A stretch of DNA of 64,000 nucleotides from VGBV01 sp963813725 (lineage in GTDB: Bacteria; Actinomycetota; Thermoleophilia; Solirubrobacterales; 70-9). Made by a program: the position numbers and the translations under genes. Position 1 is the stretch's first letter; each line of letters opens with the position of its first letter. The stretch lies in NCBI GenBank assembly GCA_963813725.1, contig CAWFAI010000013.1:1-64000 (forward strand), read 5' to 3'. Below the pieces are notes generated by a model. The model did no database searches. It saw only the letters and a program-made list of their open reading frames with translations, and was not told where the DNA came from. Positions 56,054 through 64,000 of the stretch are shown here, piece by piece.

Positions 56054-56062
56054 TTCTATTAT
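56039..56062. promoter_or_regulatory. inverted-repeat operator, site 2
   Basis: ATAGTAGAA (56039-56047), six bases, TTCTATTAT (56054-56062), 8 of 9 pairs. It contains TATTAT (56057-56062) as a possible -10 of the TetR gene, so binding would block its own transcription. Confidence 0.6.
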
Positions 56063-56076
56063 CGCTCGAGCTTTCC

Positions 56077-56670
56077 GTGCCCAGACCGCAGGTACATTCG
56101 ACTGACGCGATGCTCGATGCCGCACGCGACCTCCTGCTGGGGGAGGGATCGCCCAGTGCGACCATGGAGGCCATCGCGGCAGCCAGCGGTGCACCGACCG
56201 GGTCGATCTATCACCGCTTTCGATCAAGGGATGAGCTGATCGCGAGGCTCTGGATTCGGGCGGTGCACCGGTCTCAGGCGTCGTTTCTGGTCGCATTGCA
56301 GCGCGACGATCCACGCGAGGCTGCGGTCGCCGCCGCAATGTCGCTCGTCGACTTCTGCGAGCAGCATCCCCCAGACGCGCAGCTCTTGGTGGCATTCAGG
56401 CGCGAGGATCTGATGAGAGCGATCCCGGAAGGCCCCTTGGCCGAGGAACTCGAGACCCTGAACCGACCAGTCAAACGCGCGGTCGTGCAGCTCGCGCGAC
56501 GGCTATACGGCAGCCGCAGCAGGGCCGCCCTCGATCGAACGCTGCTCGCCGTCTTCGACCTGCCCTATGGCGCCGCGCGGCGGTACCTCATCACCGGCGT
56601 CCCCCTGCCTTCGCATTTGCGGAGCGATGTGAGCCGCGCTGCATCCGCGGTGATCGACGCTCCGCTGTAG
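56077..56670 (+). CDS. TetR-family repressor
   Basis: 197 residues, GTG start 56077. HTH ATMEAIAAASGAPTGSIYHR, then FRSRDELIARLWIR. The ligand domain (LVDFCEQHPPDAQLLVAFRR) is typical of TetR regulators with C-terminal helical cores. The paired repeats at 55464 and 56039 are candidate targets, making it the regulator of the PPOX/SnoaL genes and itself. Confidence 0.88.
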   Translation: MPRPQVHSTDAMLDAARDLLLGEGSPSATMEAIAAASGAPTGSIYHRFRSRDELIARLWIRAVHRSQASFLVALQRDDPREAAVAAAMSLVDFCEQHPPDAQLLVAFRREDLMRAIPEGPLAEELETLNRPVKRAVVQLARRLYGSRSRAALDRTLLAVFDLPYGAARRYLITGVPLPSHLRSDVSRAASAVIDAPL

Positions 56671-56682
56671 CTCGATGGGCGG

Positions 56683-58820
56683 CTATCCGGCCGCCTTCTG
56701 CGCCCGCTCCGCGTTGACCCGCTCCACCGCCCCGATGAACTCGTCGCCCAGGTCGTAGTGGTCGGCGGCGATCAGGCTGACCGGGAGGCCGCGCTTGGCA
56801 GAGCAGCGGCGGATCCGGTCGAGGACGAAGTCCTCGGCGAGGAAGTCCGCGTTGGCCCCCCGCTTCGGCGGGAACACGTCGGCCCAGTTGTTGACCATCA
56901 GGAACGGGCTGCCCCGGTCCCCCCGGTTCAGCGCACAGCTCGTCTGCTCCACCTTGGTCGCCCCCAGCGGCGTGTCCTGCACGAAGCTGAAGCCATCCAT
57001 GTACCAGGGCGGGTCCCCCCGTCGTTCTCGGTGAAGACGATCAGCCGGCGGTTCTCCTCGACGAGCTGGCCCAGCGTCGGGATCGGCTCGTTTCGCCGCA
57101 GCGTCACCACCTGGTCATCCAATCCCGCGTCCTGGAAGGCCTGGTCGATCTCGTCCGCCGGCACGTAGGGCTCGATGAAGACCGCGAGGACCTCGCCCCG
57201 GTTGCGGTCGAGGAAGCCGTGGAACTCGTCGAGCACCTCGCTCATCCGCGTCGCTCCCAGCTCGCATGTGGTGTGGCAGAGGAAGATCTCGCGCTCCCCG
57301 CCCTCCTGCTCGCGAAGGCCCAGGCTCCCGGTCAGCCGCTCGGCCGCGGCCAGCACCTGCGGGGGAAGGTTCTTGGCGACGCGGTTTCGGTCGCGGCCCT
57401 CGGCCTCGAAGTCGGTCCGGACCCGCCCCTGCTCGTCCTCCACCCCCCAGTGCGGGTCGATCAGGAACAGGCGGATCCCGTCGCGGAGCTGGCGCGAGAC
57501 GCCGCGGCGCTGGTTTGCGATCAGCCAGCCCGGGCTGTCGGCGGCCGAGAACGAGTTGTGGGTACCCGCGAACACCGCCCGGTTCGCCGGCAGCGAGCAG
57601 AGCCCGGCGGAGCCGTTGCAGCCGCCGCGCGCCAGGGACTCGAGCTTGGGGTCATCGGCACTGCGCAGGGTCAGCACCAGCACGAGCCCGATCGCCGCGA
57701 CCACGGCGGCGGCCGTTGCGAGGCCCACCCGCAGGCTGTGCTTTCGGCGCTCCTCGGCTCCCGCCCGGGCCGCGTCGGGGCCCTCCAGCATCTCCAGCAG
57801 CTCGCTGGCGCCCCAGAAGACGAGGTAGGCGCCCACCACCAGCGCGATCAGGTCGACGGCCAGGTCCGGCTCGAACGCGATCACAAAGCCGGCGACGATC
57901 GCGCCCAGGGCGCGCGCGGCGCGGCCCCAGGTGGTCCGGGGCTTCCGGGCGAGGCGCTCGCGAAGCCGCTGTGAGGGGCTCCTTACCTCGTGGGGGTCGA
58001 GCGCGGCGGCGGCGCCCGAGACGACGATGCCGATGAAGGCGAGCAGCAGCGACCAGCTGAAGAGCTTGCCGAAGAAGGCGTCCAGGAGCCCGGCGACCGC
58101 TCCCCGGACGTCCTCGTCGGTGAGCTCGTCGTCGCCGTAGACCCCGTTCAGCGTCACCTCGCGCAGGACGAGCATCGCGACCACGAGCAGCGCCCCCACC
58201 GCGGCCATGCCGATCGCGACCCGCAGGACGCCGACACGCCGGTCGGAGGCCACCGCCACCGCGCCGATGAGCACGAGCGCCGCCAGCAGCGGGGTCAGCA
58301 GGCCGAGGAAGCGGATCTCGTCGGCCGCCCCAAGCGTGCTCTGCGCGAAGTCGCGGTTGCGCAGGTTCGCCAGGGTCACGTCGAGGTCCTTGGGCACCTC
58401 CTTGGCGAGCTCGGGCGAGACGTTCTTGAGGCCGAAGCGGACGATCTCCGAGGCGTCGGCCAAGTCGAAGACGAGGTTCTCCTTGCCGCGGTCGAAGAAC
58501 AGGCGGTTGGCCTCGAGCGCGGCAGTGCGGAACAGCTTGCGGAAGCCCTCGGTGTCGATCACCGTCTCGACAACCGACTCCACCACCGGGCGGGCGGCGA
58601 CGAGGTCGGCGGAGCCGCCCTCGACCAGGTTGACGACGATCTCCCGGCTGACCACCTTGCGAACGCGGGCGTCTTCGAGCGCCTCCTCGGCCTTGTCGGC
58701 GAAGGGGTCGGCGGCGATGATCTGCTCGCGGGCGTAGAAGAGCGGGGTCCCGACCAGCAACAACACGGAACCCACCACCGCTAGGCCGAAGCTCGTGCGA
58801 TCTCGCGTGGGTCCGCTCAA
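56683..58820 (-). CDS. membrane protein with PLC-like phosphodiesterase domain, one frameshift
   Basis: About 712 residues. TTG 58820 follows AAGGAGGGGAG. An N-terminal helix, a long extracytoplasmic region (about residues 30-165), then helices at LTPLLAALVLIGAVAVAS, AAVGALLVVAMLVL, LLLAFIGIVVSGAAAAL and others. The C-terminal PI-PLC-X-like domain has AVFAGTHNSFSAAD with catalytic His, DGIRLFLIDPHWG and FIEPYVPADEI. A base is probably missing from the C6/G6 run at 57015-57020; repair restores DGGDPPWYMDGFSF. Likely acts on lipids or envelope phosphodiesters. Confidence 0.75.
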
Positions 58821-58926
58821 ATCTCCCCTCCTTGCACCCTGGCTGGAACCTACAGATTTGCGCTCGGATGCAGCAGGAAGTTCGGCTCGCGCTCTGCCTC
58901 GACGCCGCGCTTGTCCTCGGGCGGGC

Positions 58927-60198
58927 TCAGGCGACGCGCTCCGCGTCCGATGACGAGGGGGCCAGAGCGCCGGCGGGCGGGCCGACGGGGCCGGAGGGCA
59001 CCCAGCCGCGGTTCATCCGCACCAGCGCCAGCAGGCCGATCAGGCCCGCGAGGGCGGAGAGACCGCCGGCGTAGGCGAGCGTCCCGGTGGGGCCGATCGC
59101 AGCCACCAGCAGGCCTCCCGCGGCGAAGGCGCCCAGCTCGGCGCCGTTGCGGATCCCGTTGTAGGCGGCGAAGGCCCGCCCGTGCAGGCGCTCGGGCACC
59201 CGGACGTGTATGAGGCTGCGGAACATCACGTTCTTCACCCCGTGGGCGAGGCCGCCGACGAACGAGCAGGCGAGGAAGAAGCCGAACACCAGCCACAGGG
59301 TGGGCAGCGCCAGCGCAGCGCCCTGGATCGCCGCCGCCGCCAGCCCGACGGCGGCCACCGCACCCGCGGCCACGCGCCGGGAGAGGATCAGGGCTCCCAG
59401 GGCCATGCCGGCGGTCCAGACCGAGAGGAAGAAGCCGTAGGCCGTGTCGCCCAGCTCCAGCGTGTCCTTGACGAAGAACAGCTCGCCCACCCAGACCGCG
59501 GACATGAACAGCAGCGAGGTGAAGGCGACGACCATCACCAGCGACAGGGTGCGGTCGCGGAACAGGTATGCGATTCCCTCGCGCGCGCGCTCCTCCTCTC
59601 CCGACGCCCCCCGCCGCGGCTCTCGCCGGACCCGCAGGGCGAGCGCGACGAGGGCCACGATCGCGAAGGTCGCGGCGTCCACGAGCATCGTCAGCTCCAG
59701 CCCGCCGAACGCGAACAGCAGCCCGCCCAGCGCGGGGCCGACGCCGAAGCCGACGTAGCGAAAGGTCTCGACGTGGCCGTTGGCCTCCTGGATGCGGTTG
59801 CCCGCCAGCACCGGGACCAGCGAGAACTCGGCCGGCTGCATCAGCGCGAAGACGACGCCGAGCGCCGCGGTCAGGACCAGCACCGGGGCGAGCGCGTCGA
59901 CGAAGGCCAGCGCCGCCGCCCCCACCGCGCCCAGCGCCGACACCACGGCGAGCACGCGGGTCGCCTCGACCCGGTCCACCAACAGGCCCGCGTGGCCCGC
60001 GACCGCGACCGAGGGACCGAACAGGCAGATCCACAGCGCCGCCACCGCGTAGCCGGAGTTGGTCAGCTCCTCGACGTGGAGGCCCAGTCCGGTGATCGCA
60101 ACCCAGTCGCCCATCGCCGAGAGCCCCACCGCGACCGAGACCAGCAGGAAATCGCGCTCGGCCAGCAGGCTGCGTTTGGACGAGCCGGCGGCGTCCAC
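58927..60198 (-). CDS. MFS transporter (EntS/MFS_3-like)
   Basis: 423 residues with about 12 helices. The motif GLLVDRVEATRVL after helix 2, FALMQPAEFSLVPVLAG and IQEANGHVETFRYVGFGVGP mark the EntS-like exporter branch (siderophores, macrolides). GTG start at 60198, one base from the SDR stop, so the two are coupled. The C-terminus is Pro/Ser rich. Confidence 0.85.
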   Translation of the reverse strand: MDAAGSSKRSLLAERDFLLVSVAVGLSAMGDWVAITGLGLHVEELTNSGYAVAALWICLFGPSVAVAGHAGLLVDRVEATRVLAVVSALGAVGAAALAFVDALAPVLVLTAALGVVFALMQPAEFSLVPVLAGNRIQEANGHVETFRYVGFGVGPALGGLLFAFGGLELTMLVDAATFAIVALVALALRVRREPRRGASGEEERAREGIAYLFRDRTLSLVMVVAFTSLLFMSAVWVGELFFVKDTLELGDTAYGFFLSVWTAGMALGALILSRRVAAGAVAAVGLAAAAIQGAALALPTLWLVFGFFLACSFVGGLAHGVKNVMFRSLIHVRVPERLHGRAFAAYNGIRNGAELGAFAAGGLLVAAIGPTGTLAYAGGLSALAGLIGLLALVRMNRGWVPSGPVGPPAGALAPSSSDAERVA

Positions 60199-60199
60199 C

Positions 60200-60916
60200 T
60201 CAGCCGGCGGCGCCGTAGACGGGGATCGCGGCGCCCGTGATCGGGGCGGCGTCCTCCGAGCAGAGGAAGCGAATCACGCGGGCGATCTGCTCGGGCCGGA
60301 CCCACTTGGAGTAGTCGGCGTCGGCCATCGCCTCGCGGTTGGCCGGGGTGTCGATGACGTTGGGCACGATCGCGTTGGCGCGGATGCCGTCGTGGCGATA
60401 TTCCACATCCAGGGACCGCACCAGGGCCAGCACCGCGGACTTCGAGATCGCGTATGCCGCGCCGCCGCTGAAGGGCTGGAAGGCGACCTTGGTGCCGACG
60501 CAGACGACCGCGCCGCCGCCTCGCTCCACCATGGCCGGGATCGCCGCGCGAGACGAGTTGACGGCCGTGGTCAGGTTCAGCGCCAGCATCTTCTCCAGCT
60601 CGCCGGAATCGGACTCGGCCAGGGGCGGGCCCTGCGCGAAGCCACCGACCAGGTTCACCAGCGAGGTCAGCGGGCCCAGCTCGGTGGCAGCCCTGACGGC
60701 GAGCTCGGCGCCGCCCTCGAGCAGGTTGGCCTCCACCAGCGTGAGGCCGTCGCGGTCCCCCAGCGCGGCCTCGATCGCCTCCCTCTCGGCCTCCACCAGC
60801 CAGGTCGTCACCACCTGCGCTCCGGCGTCCAGCAGCTCCGCCACCACCGCCTTGCCCAGGCCGCCGGTGCCGCCGGTAACGACCGCCACGCCCTCGAGCC
60901 GGCCCAGCTCTGTCAT
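60200..60916 (-). CDS. short-chain dehydrogenase/reductase
   Basis: 238 residues from ATG 60916. VAVVTGGTGGLGKAVVAELL, VNLVGGFAQGPP (a variant of NNAG), VCVGTKVAFQPFSGGAAYAI with SKSAV supplying Tyr and Lys, and PNVIDTPANREA. The catalytic Ser is replaced by Gly-Thr in VGTK. NADP-dependent reductase of unknown substrate. Co-transcribed with the MFS gene. Confidence 0.85.
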   Translation of the reverse strand: MTELGRLEGVAVVTGGTGGLGKAVVAELLDAGAQVVTTWLVEAEREAIEAALGDRDGLTLVEANLLEGGAELAVRAATELGPLTSLVNLVGGFAQGPPLAESDSGELEKMLALNLTTAVNSSRAAIPAMVERGGGAVVCVGTKVAFQPFSGGAAYAISKSAVLALVRSLDVEYRHDGIRANAIVPNVIDTPANREAMADADYSKWVRPEQIARVIRFLCSEDAAPITGAAIPVYGAAG

Positions 60917-61024
60917 GAAAGCGACCGCGCGGACGACCTCATCTGGGGTGAACCCTAGTGACAAACCGGTGAATCGAGACGGAGATAACCGTCCGCTCTC
61001 GCCTCTACCTTCAATCACCTTCCG

Positions 61025-62042
61025 ATGAGCGAGGCTCTGTTCGAAAATGGCAACGGAAACGCCCCCGAAACCGGGGTCACGCCGGCCCGGGGGCTCGGCG
61101 AGCTCTGCGACGGCGAGGAGTTCAGCAGCGTCCTGGTGGTGCGCGAGCGCCAGCTGCGCCAGAAGAAGAACGGCGAGGACTTCCTGAAGCTCCAGCTCGG
61201 CGACCGCTCCGGCGCGGTCGCCGCGATCGCCTGGGACCGCGTCGCCGAGTTGTTCGAGGCCTGCGCGCCCGGGGCGATCGTGATGGTGACCGGCAAGTTC
61301 TCGGTCCACCCGCAGTTCGGCCGCCAGATCAAGCTGGTCTCGGCCCGCGCCGCCGAGGACCACGAGTACGAGACAGACGCGCTTGGCCGAGGGCCCCGCC
61401 AAGCCGGCGGAGCTGCTGGAGAGCGAGCTGCGGGAGCTGCTCGAGACGATCCAGAACCCTTCGCTTCGCGCCCTGCTGGACCGCTTCTTCGGGCCGGAAA
61501 CCGCCTCCTGGAGCCGTTTCCGCGAGGCTCCGGCGGCCAAGCACTACCACCAGGCATACGCCGGCGGGCTGCTGGAGCACACTCTCTCGGTCGCGCAGGC
61601 CACCAGCGCCGCCGCCAACTTCTTCCCGGGAATCGACCGCGACGTCGCGGTCACCGGCGCGCTGCTGCACGACATCGGCAAGACCGAGGCCTACAACGAC
61701 GACCCGCTCGCGATCGACATGACCGACGCCGGCCGCCTGCAGGCCGAGATCCCGCTGGGCTACTACAAGGTGCGCCGGCAGATCGAGGAGATCGAGGGCT
61801 TCGACTCCGACCTGGCCCAGGCCGTCCTCCACATCATCCTCAGCCACCACGGCCAGCTCGAGCACGGCTCGCCGGTCGTGCCCTGCACCCGCGAGGCCAC
61901 GCTCGTGCACTCGATGGACAACCTCGGCGGCAAGCTCGGCAGCTTCGACCGGCTCGAGAAGGAGCTGGGCGACGGCGAGAGCTGGTCGCGCTTCGACCGC
62001 GGCATCGAGTCCGCGGCCTTCTTCGGCGCGCGCGCGGCGTAG
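61025..62042 (+). CDS. YhaM-like OB-fold/HD 3'-5' exoribonuclease, one frameshift
   Basis: About 338 residues. The N-terminal OB-fold (FLKLQLGDRSGAVAAIAWDR, IVMVTGKFSVHPQFGRQI) is followed, after an extra T at 61383-61384, by the HD domain: LLEHTLSVAQ, LLHDIGKTEAY, HIILSHHGQLEHGSP and VHSMDNLGGK. This is the YhaM/CBF1 layout, a nuclease that trims RNA (and DNA) 3' ends. ATG 61025. Normal length after repair. Confidence 0.88.
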
Positions 62043-62127
62043 GGCTCGGCCAGACCGGCACGCAAAATGCGCACTTCCGTGCGTGCGGCAACGAGTTGAG
62101 GCGGTCGCCGAACTATCCTGCCCTCTC

Positions 62128-64000
62128 GTGGCGAAGGACACCGAGAAGCTGATCAGACAGCTCTCGCTGATCTCCTTCCTCATGGCCCAAGGGAGGCCGG
62201 TCTCGGCGCTTGAGATCAAGCGCGAGGTGGAGGGGTACAGCGACATGAACGACGACGCCTTCGCGCGCCGCTTCTACGCCGACCGGGCAGAGCTCGAGAG
62301 CCTGGGGATCACGCTCCAGGTCGAAAAGCCCGGCGACAGCCTGCAGGGCTACGAATCGGAGCTTTACTCCCTGCCGCCCGAGAACTTCTACCTGGACGCG
62401 ATCGAGTTCGGCGACGACGAGCTGGCGGCCCTGCAGACCGCCCTGCACCTGCTGGACGGCGAGTTCGCCTACGCCGAGCCGCTGCGCCTCGCGCTGCAGC
62501 AGGTCTCGTGGGGGCGGCCGAGCCCGCTCACCTCGCCGGAGGGGAGCTCGGTCGAGGTGCGGATGACCGCCAAGGCCGACGGCGCCGAGATCAGCCAGCG
62601 CCTGTCGAAGATCGAGACGGCCATCAGCCGCCGCAAGACGATCGAGTTCACCTACTACACGATCGAGCGCGACGCGACCGAGAAGCGCAAGGTGAACCCC
62701 TTCCACCTGGTCTATCGCGGCGGGCAGTTCTATCTGATCGGGTACAGCCACGAGCGCGACGCGGTCCGCGTGTTCCGGCTCTCGCGGATCAAGGGCAAGG
62801 TCTCCTACGCATCCAAGGCCGAGCACGACTTCACCTCGCCCGAGGACTTCGACCGCCGCGACTACGGGCGCCGCTCGGAGTGGCAGCTGGGCGAGATCCA
62901 GGGGACCGCGAAGGTCTTTCTGCGCGACCGCATCGCCTGGCTGGTCGAGCGCGATTTCGGCGGCTACGGCGAGATGCGCAACGCCGGCCGGGGCGACGGT
63001 GCGCCGGGCAAGGGCACGGTCTTCGAGACCGACTACGCCTCGAGCCGCCAGCTCGTGGCCTGGGTGCTGTACTGGCGCCAGAACGCGACCGTGCTCGACC
63101 CCCCGGAGCTGGCCGGCGAGGTCGCCGAGCGCCTCGCGCTGCTGCGCGAGCGCCACGAGGGCGAGTTCCCGATCGCGCGCTCGAAAGGCGCCTCCCGCCC
63201 ACCGATCCAGCGCGCGGTGCGCAGCTCCAACGGCCGCTCGGAGTCCTCGATCCGCCCCGAGCGCTTCGCACGGCTGGTGACGCTGGCCGGGATGCTGATC
63301 GAGGCCGCCAAGGGCACCGACCGGCTGCGGATCGCCGACGTGACCGAGAGGCTGCACCTCACCGGCGAGGAGCTCCGGGACGACATCGACCTGCTGAACG
63401 TCGTCAACTTCGGAGGCGGCACCTACGTGCTCTACGCGGAGTTGATCGGCGACGAGATCGAGGTCGACGCCGAGCCCTACGGCGACAACTTCAGCCGCCC
63501 CGCCCGGCTGCTGCCCCTGGAGGCCAAGGCGCTGGTCGCGGCCATCGACCTGTTCGGAGACCACCTTCCCCAGAGCGGCCTGATCAGCGCGCGCGAGAAG
63601 ATCGTCACCGCGCTGGGCCACGACCCCTCCGAGGAGGGGCTTGAGATCGCGCCCTCGGCCGGCGACGACTCCGCAACCGCCCGCACGGTCAACGAGGCGA
63701 TCGCCGCGCGCCGCGTACTCGCGATCCACTACTACAAGGAGAACGAGGACGAGTTCACAAAGCGCGAGATCGAGCCCTACCGTCTCGCCAACGGCCCAGA
63801 GGGCTGGTACGTGGCTTCGTTCGACCGCAAGCGCCAGGATATCCGCCACTTCCGCCTCGACCGGATCAAGGAGGCGAGCGTCACGAAGGAGGCGTTCGAG
63901 CCCCGCCCCGAGTTCGCCGATATCGCCGCGATCGAGGGGGGCTGGCTCAGCGACGGCCAGGTGCCGGCCGCAGACGTCGCCCGAGTCTGGGTCTCGCCCG
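62128..64000 (+). CDS. pafBC: PafB-PafC fusion transcription activator (WYL), partial at window end
   Basis: At least 624 codons, running off the window. Two repeats of winged helix plus WYL: first KLIRQLSLISFLMAQGRPVS, then YTIERDATEKRKVNPFHLVY; second ERFARLVTLAGMLIEAAKGT, then DDIDLLNVVNFGGGTY and REIEPYRLANGPEGWYVASF. In actinobacteria PafB and PafC activate the LexA-independent DNA-damage response; here they form one chain. TATCCT (62114-62119) is 8 bases before GTG 62128, so it is probably leaderless. Confidence 0.9.
   Translation, partial: MAKDTEKLIRQLSLISFLMAQGRPVSALEIKREVEGYSDMNDDAFARRFYADRAELESLGITLQVEKPGDSLQGYESELYSLPPENFYLDAIEFGDDELAALQTALHLLDGEFAYAEPLRLALQQVSWGRPSPLTSPEGSSVEVRMTAKADGAEISQRLSKIETAISRRKTIEFTYYTIERDATEKRKVNPFHLVYRGGQFYLIGYSHERDAVRVFRLSRIKGKVSYASKAEHDFTSPEDFDRRDYGRRSEWQLGEIQGTAKVFLRDRIAWLVERDFGGYGEMRNAGRGDGAPGKGTVFETDYASSRQLVAWVLYWRQNATVLDPPELAGEVAERLALLRERHEGEFPIARSKGASRPPIQRAVRSSNGRSESSIRPERFARLVTLAGMLIEAAKGTDRLRIADVTERLHLTGEELRDDIDLLNVVNFGGGTYVLYAELIGDEIEVDAEPYGDNFSRPARLLPLEAKALVAAIDLFGDHLPQSGLISAREKIVTALGHDPSEEGLEIAPSAGDDSATARTVNEAIAARRVLAIHYYKENEDEFTKREIEPYRLANGPEGWYVASFDRKRQDIRHFRLDRIKEASVTKEAFEPRPEFADIAAIEGGWLSDGQVPAADVARVWVSP

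Noticed and set aside
58978..59018. Forward ORFs opposite the MFS and PLC-like genes
   Set aside because: Arg/Pro/Ala-rich translations without motifs; the reverse strand carries membrane helices and catalytic residues.

Overview
The window is a high-GC actinobacterial chromosome segment. It probably comes from the class Thermoleophilia (Solirubrobacterales-like). I infer this from the mix of F420/deazaflavin-type oxidoreductases, a PafB-PafC DNA-damage activator encoded as one chain, an acyl-CoA carboxylase with an epsilon-like subunit, lysine-tailed secreted proteins, and many promoters that place a TAnnnT hexamer 5-9 bases before the start codon (leaderless mRNA). There is no phage, transposase, CRISPR array or rRNA. 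Two identical tRNA-Phe genes are present.

Layout. 0.2-4 kb: a small membrane protein, a secreted protein with a Lys/Cys tail, an SOS-boxed DNA polymerase IV and a UDP-glucuronate decarboxylase. 4-9.4 kb: a rearranged patch with an NTF2-like gene, a duplicated 3' end of the decarboxylase, an HxlR regulator, a SemiSWEET-like remnant and an SDR, followed by a glycan block (UDP-GlcNAc 2-epimerase, GT2, DUF2304). 9.4-14 kb: propionyl/methylmalonyl-CoA metabolism (mutase large subunit, carboxylase beta and epsilon), a cupin and dodecin. 14-16.8 kb: an ornithine-cyclodeaminase-family enzyme, a candidate small RNA and a flavin monooxygenase. 16.8-23.7 kb: assimilatory sulfate reduction (sulfite reductase, APS reductase, ATP sulfurylase, APS kinase) with a PHP phosphoesterase, an Rrf2 regulator and a TauE/SafE exporter behind a structured leader. 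24.3-26.1 kb: acyl-CoA carboxylase alpha subunit.

26.1-32 kb holds the most unusual block. Two paralogous polytopic alkaline-phosphatase-superfamily proteins bracket a tiny 'LDPGSGS' membrane protein and a kinase-like/methyltransferase fusion that seems to start at CTG. The last three genes are joined by stop/start overlaps. I read it as an undescribed cell-envelope polymer-modifying system. 32-43.6 kb: HAD phosphatases, sucCD, an aminotransferase, a DtxR-type regulator, an SDR, and a coupled chain of a DHPS-like gene, an MrfA/Hrq1-like helicase, a LOG-family protein and a SnoaL-like protein. 43.6-49.8 kb: the two tRNA-Phe genes around a broken ion channel, a hydrolase/ECF-sigma pair, an MmpL transporter and endonuclease IV.

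49.8-50.6 kb is an anomalous non-coding-looking island. 50.7-56.7 kb is an accessory redox cluster: two TetR regulators with visible operators, an FAD monooxygenase, PPOX and Ddn-like F420 enzymes, DUF2867 and SnoaL proteins. 56.7-64 kb: a PLC-like membrane phosphodiesterase, an MFS exporter, an SDR, a YhaM-like OB-HD nuclease and a PafBC fusion cut by the window end.

About 25 frameshifts lie inside otherwise well-conserved genes. Almost all are single-base insertions that duplicate a neighbouring base. They are more likely sequencing or assembly errors than biology, so broken genes below are described by their reconstructed products.
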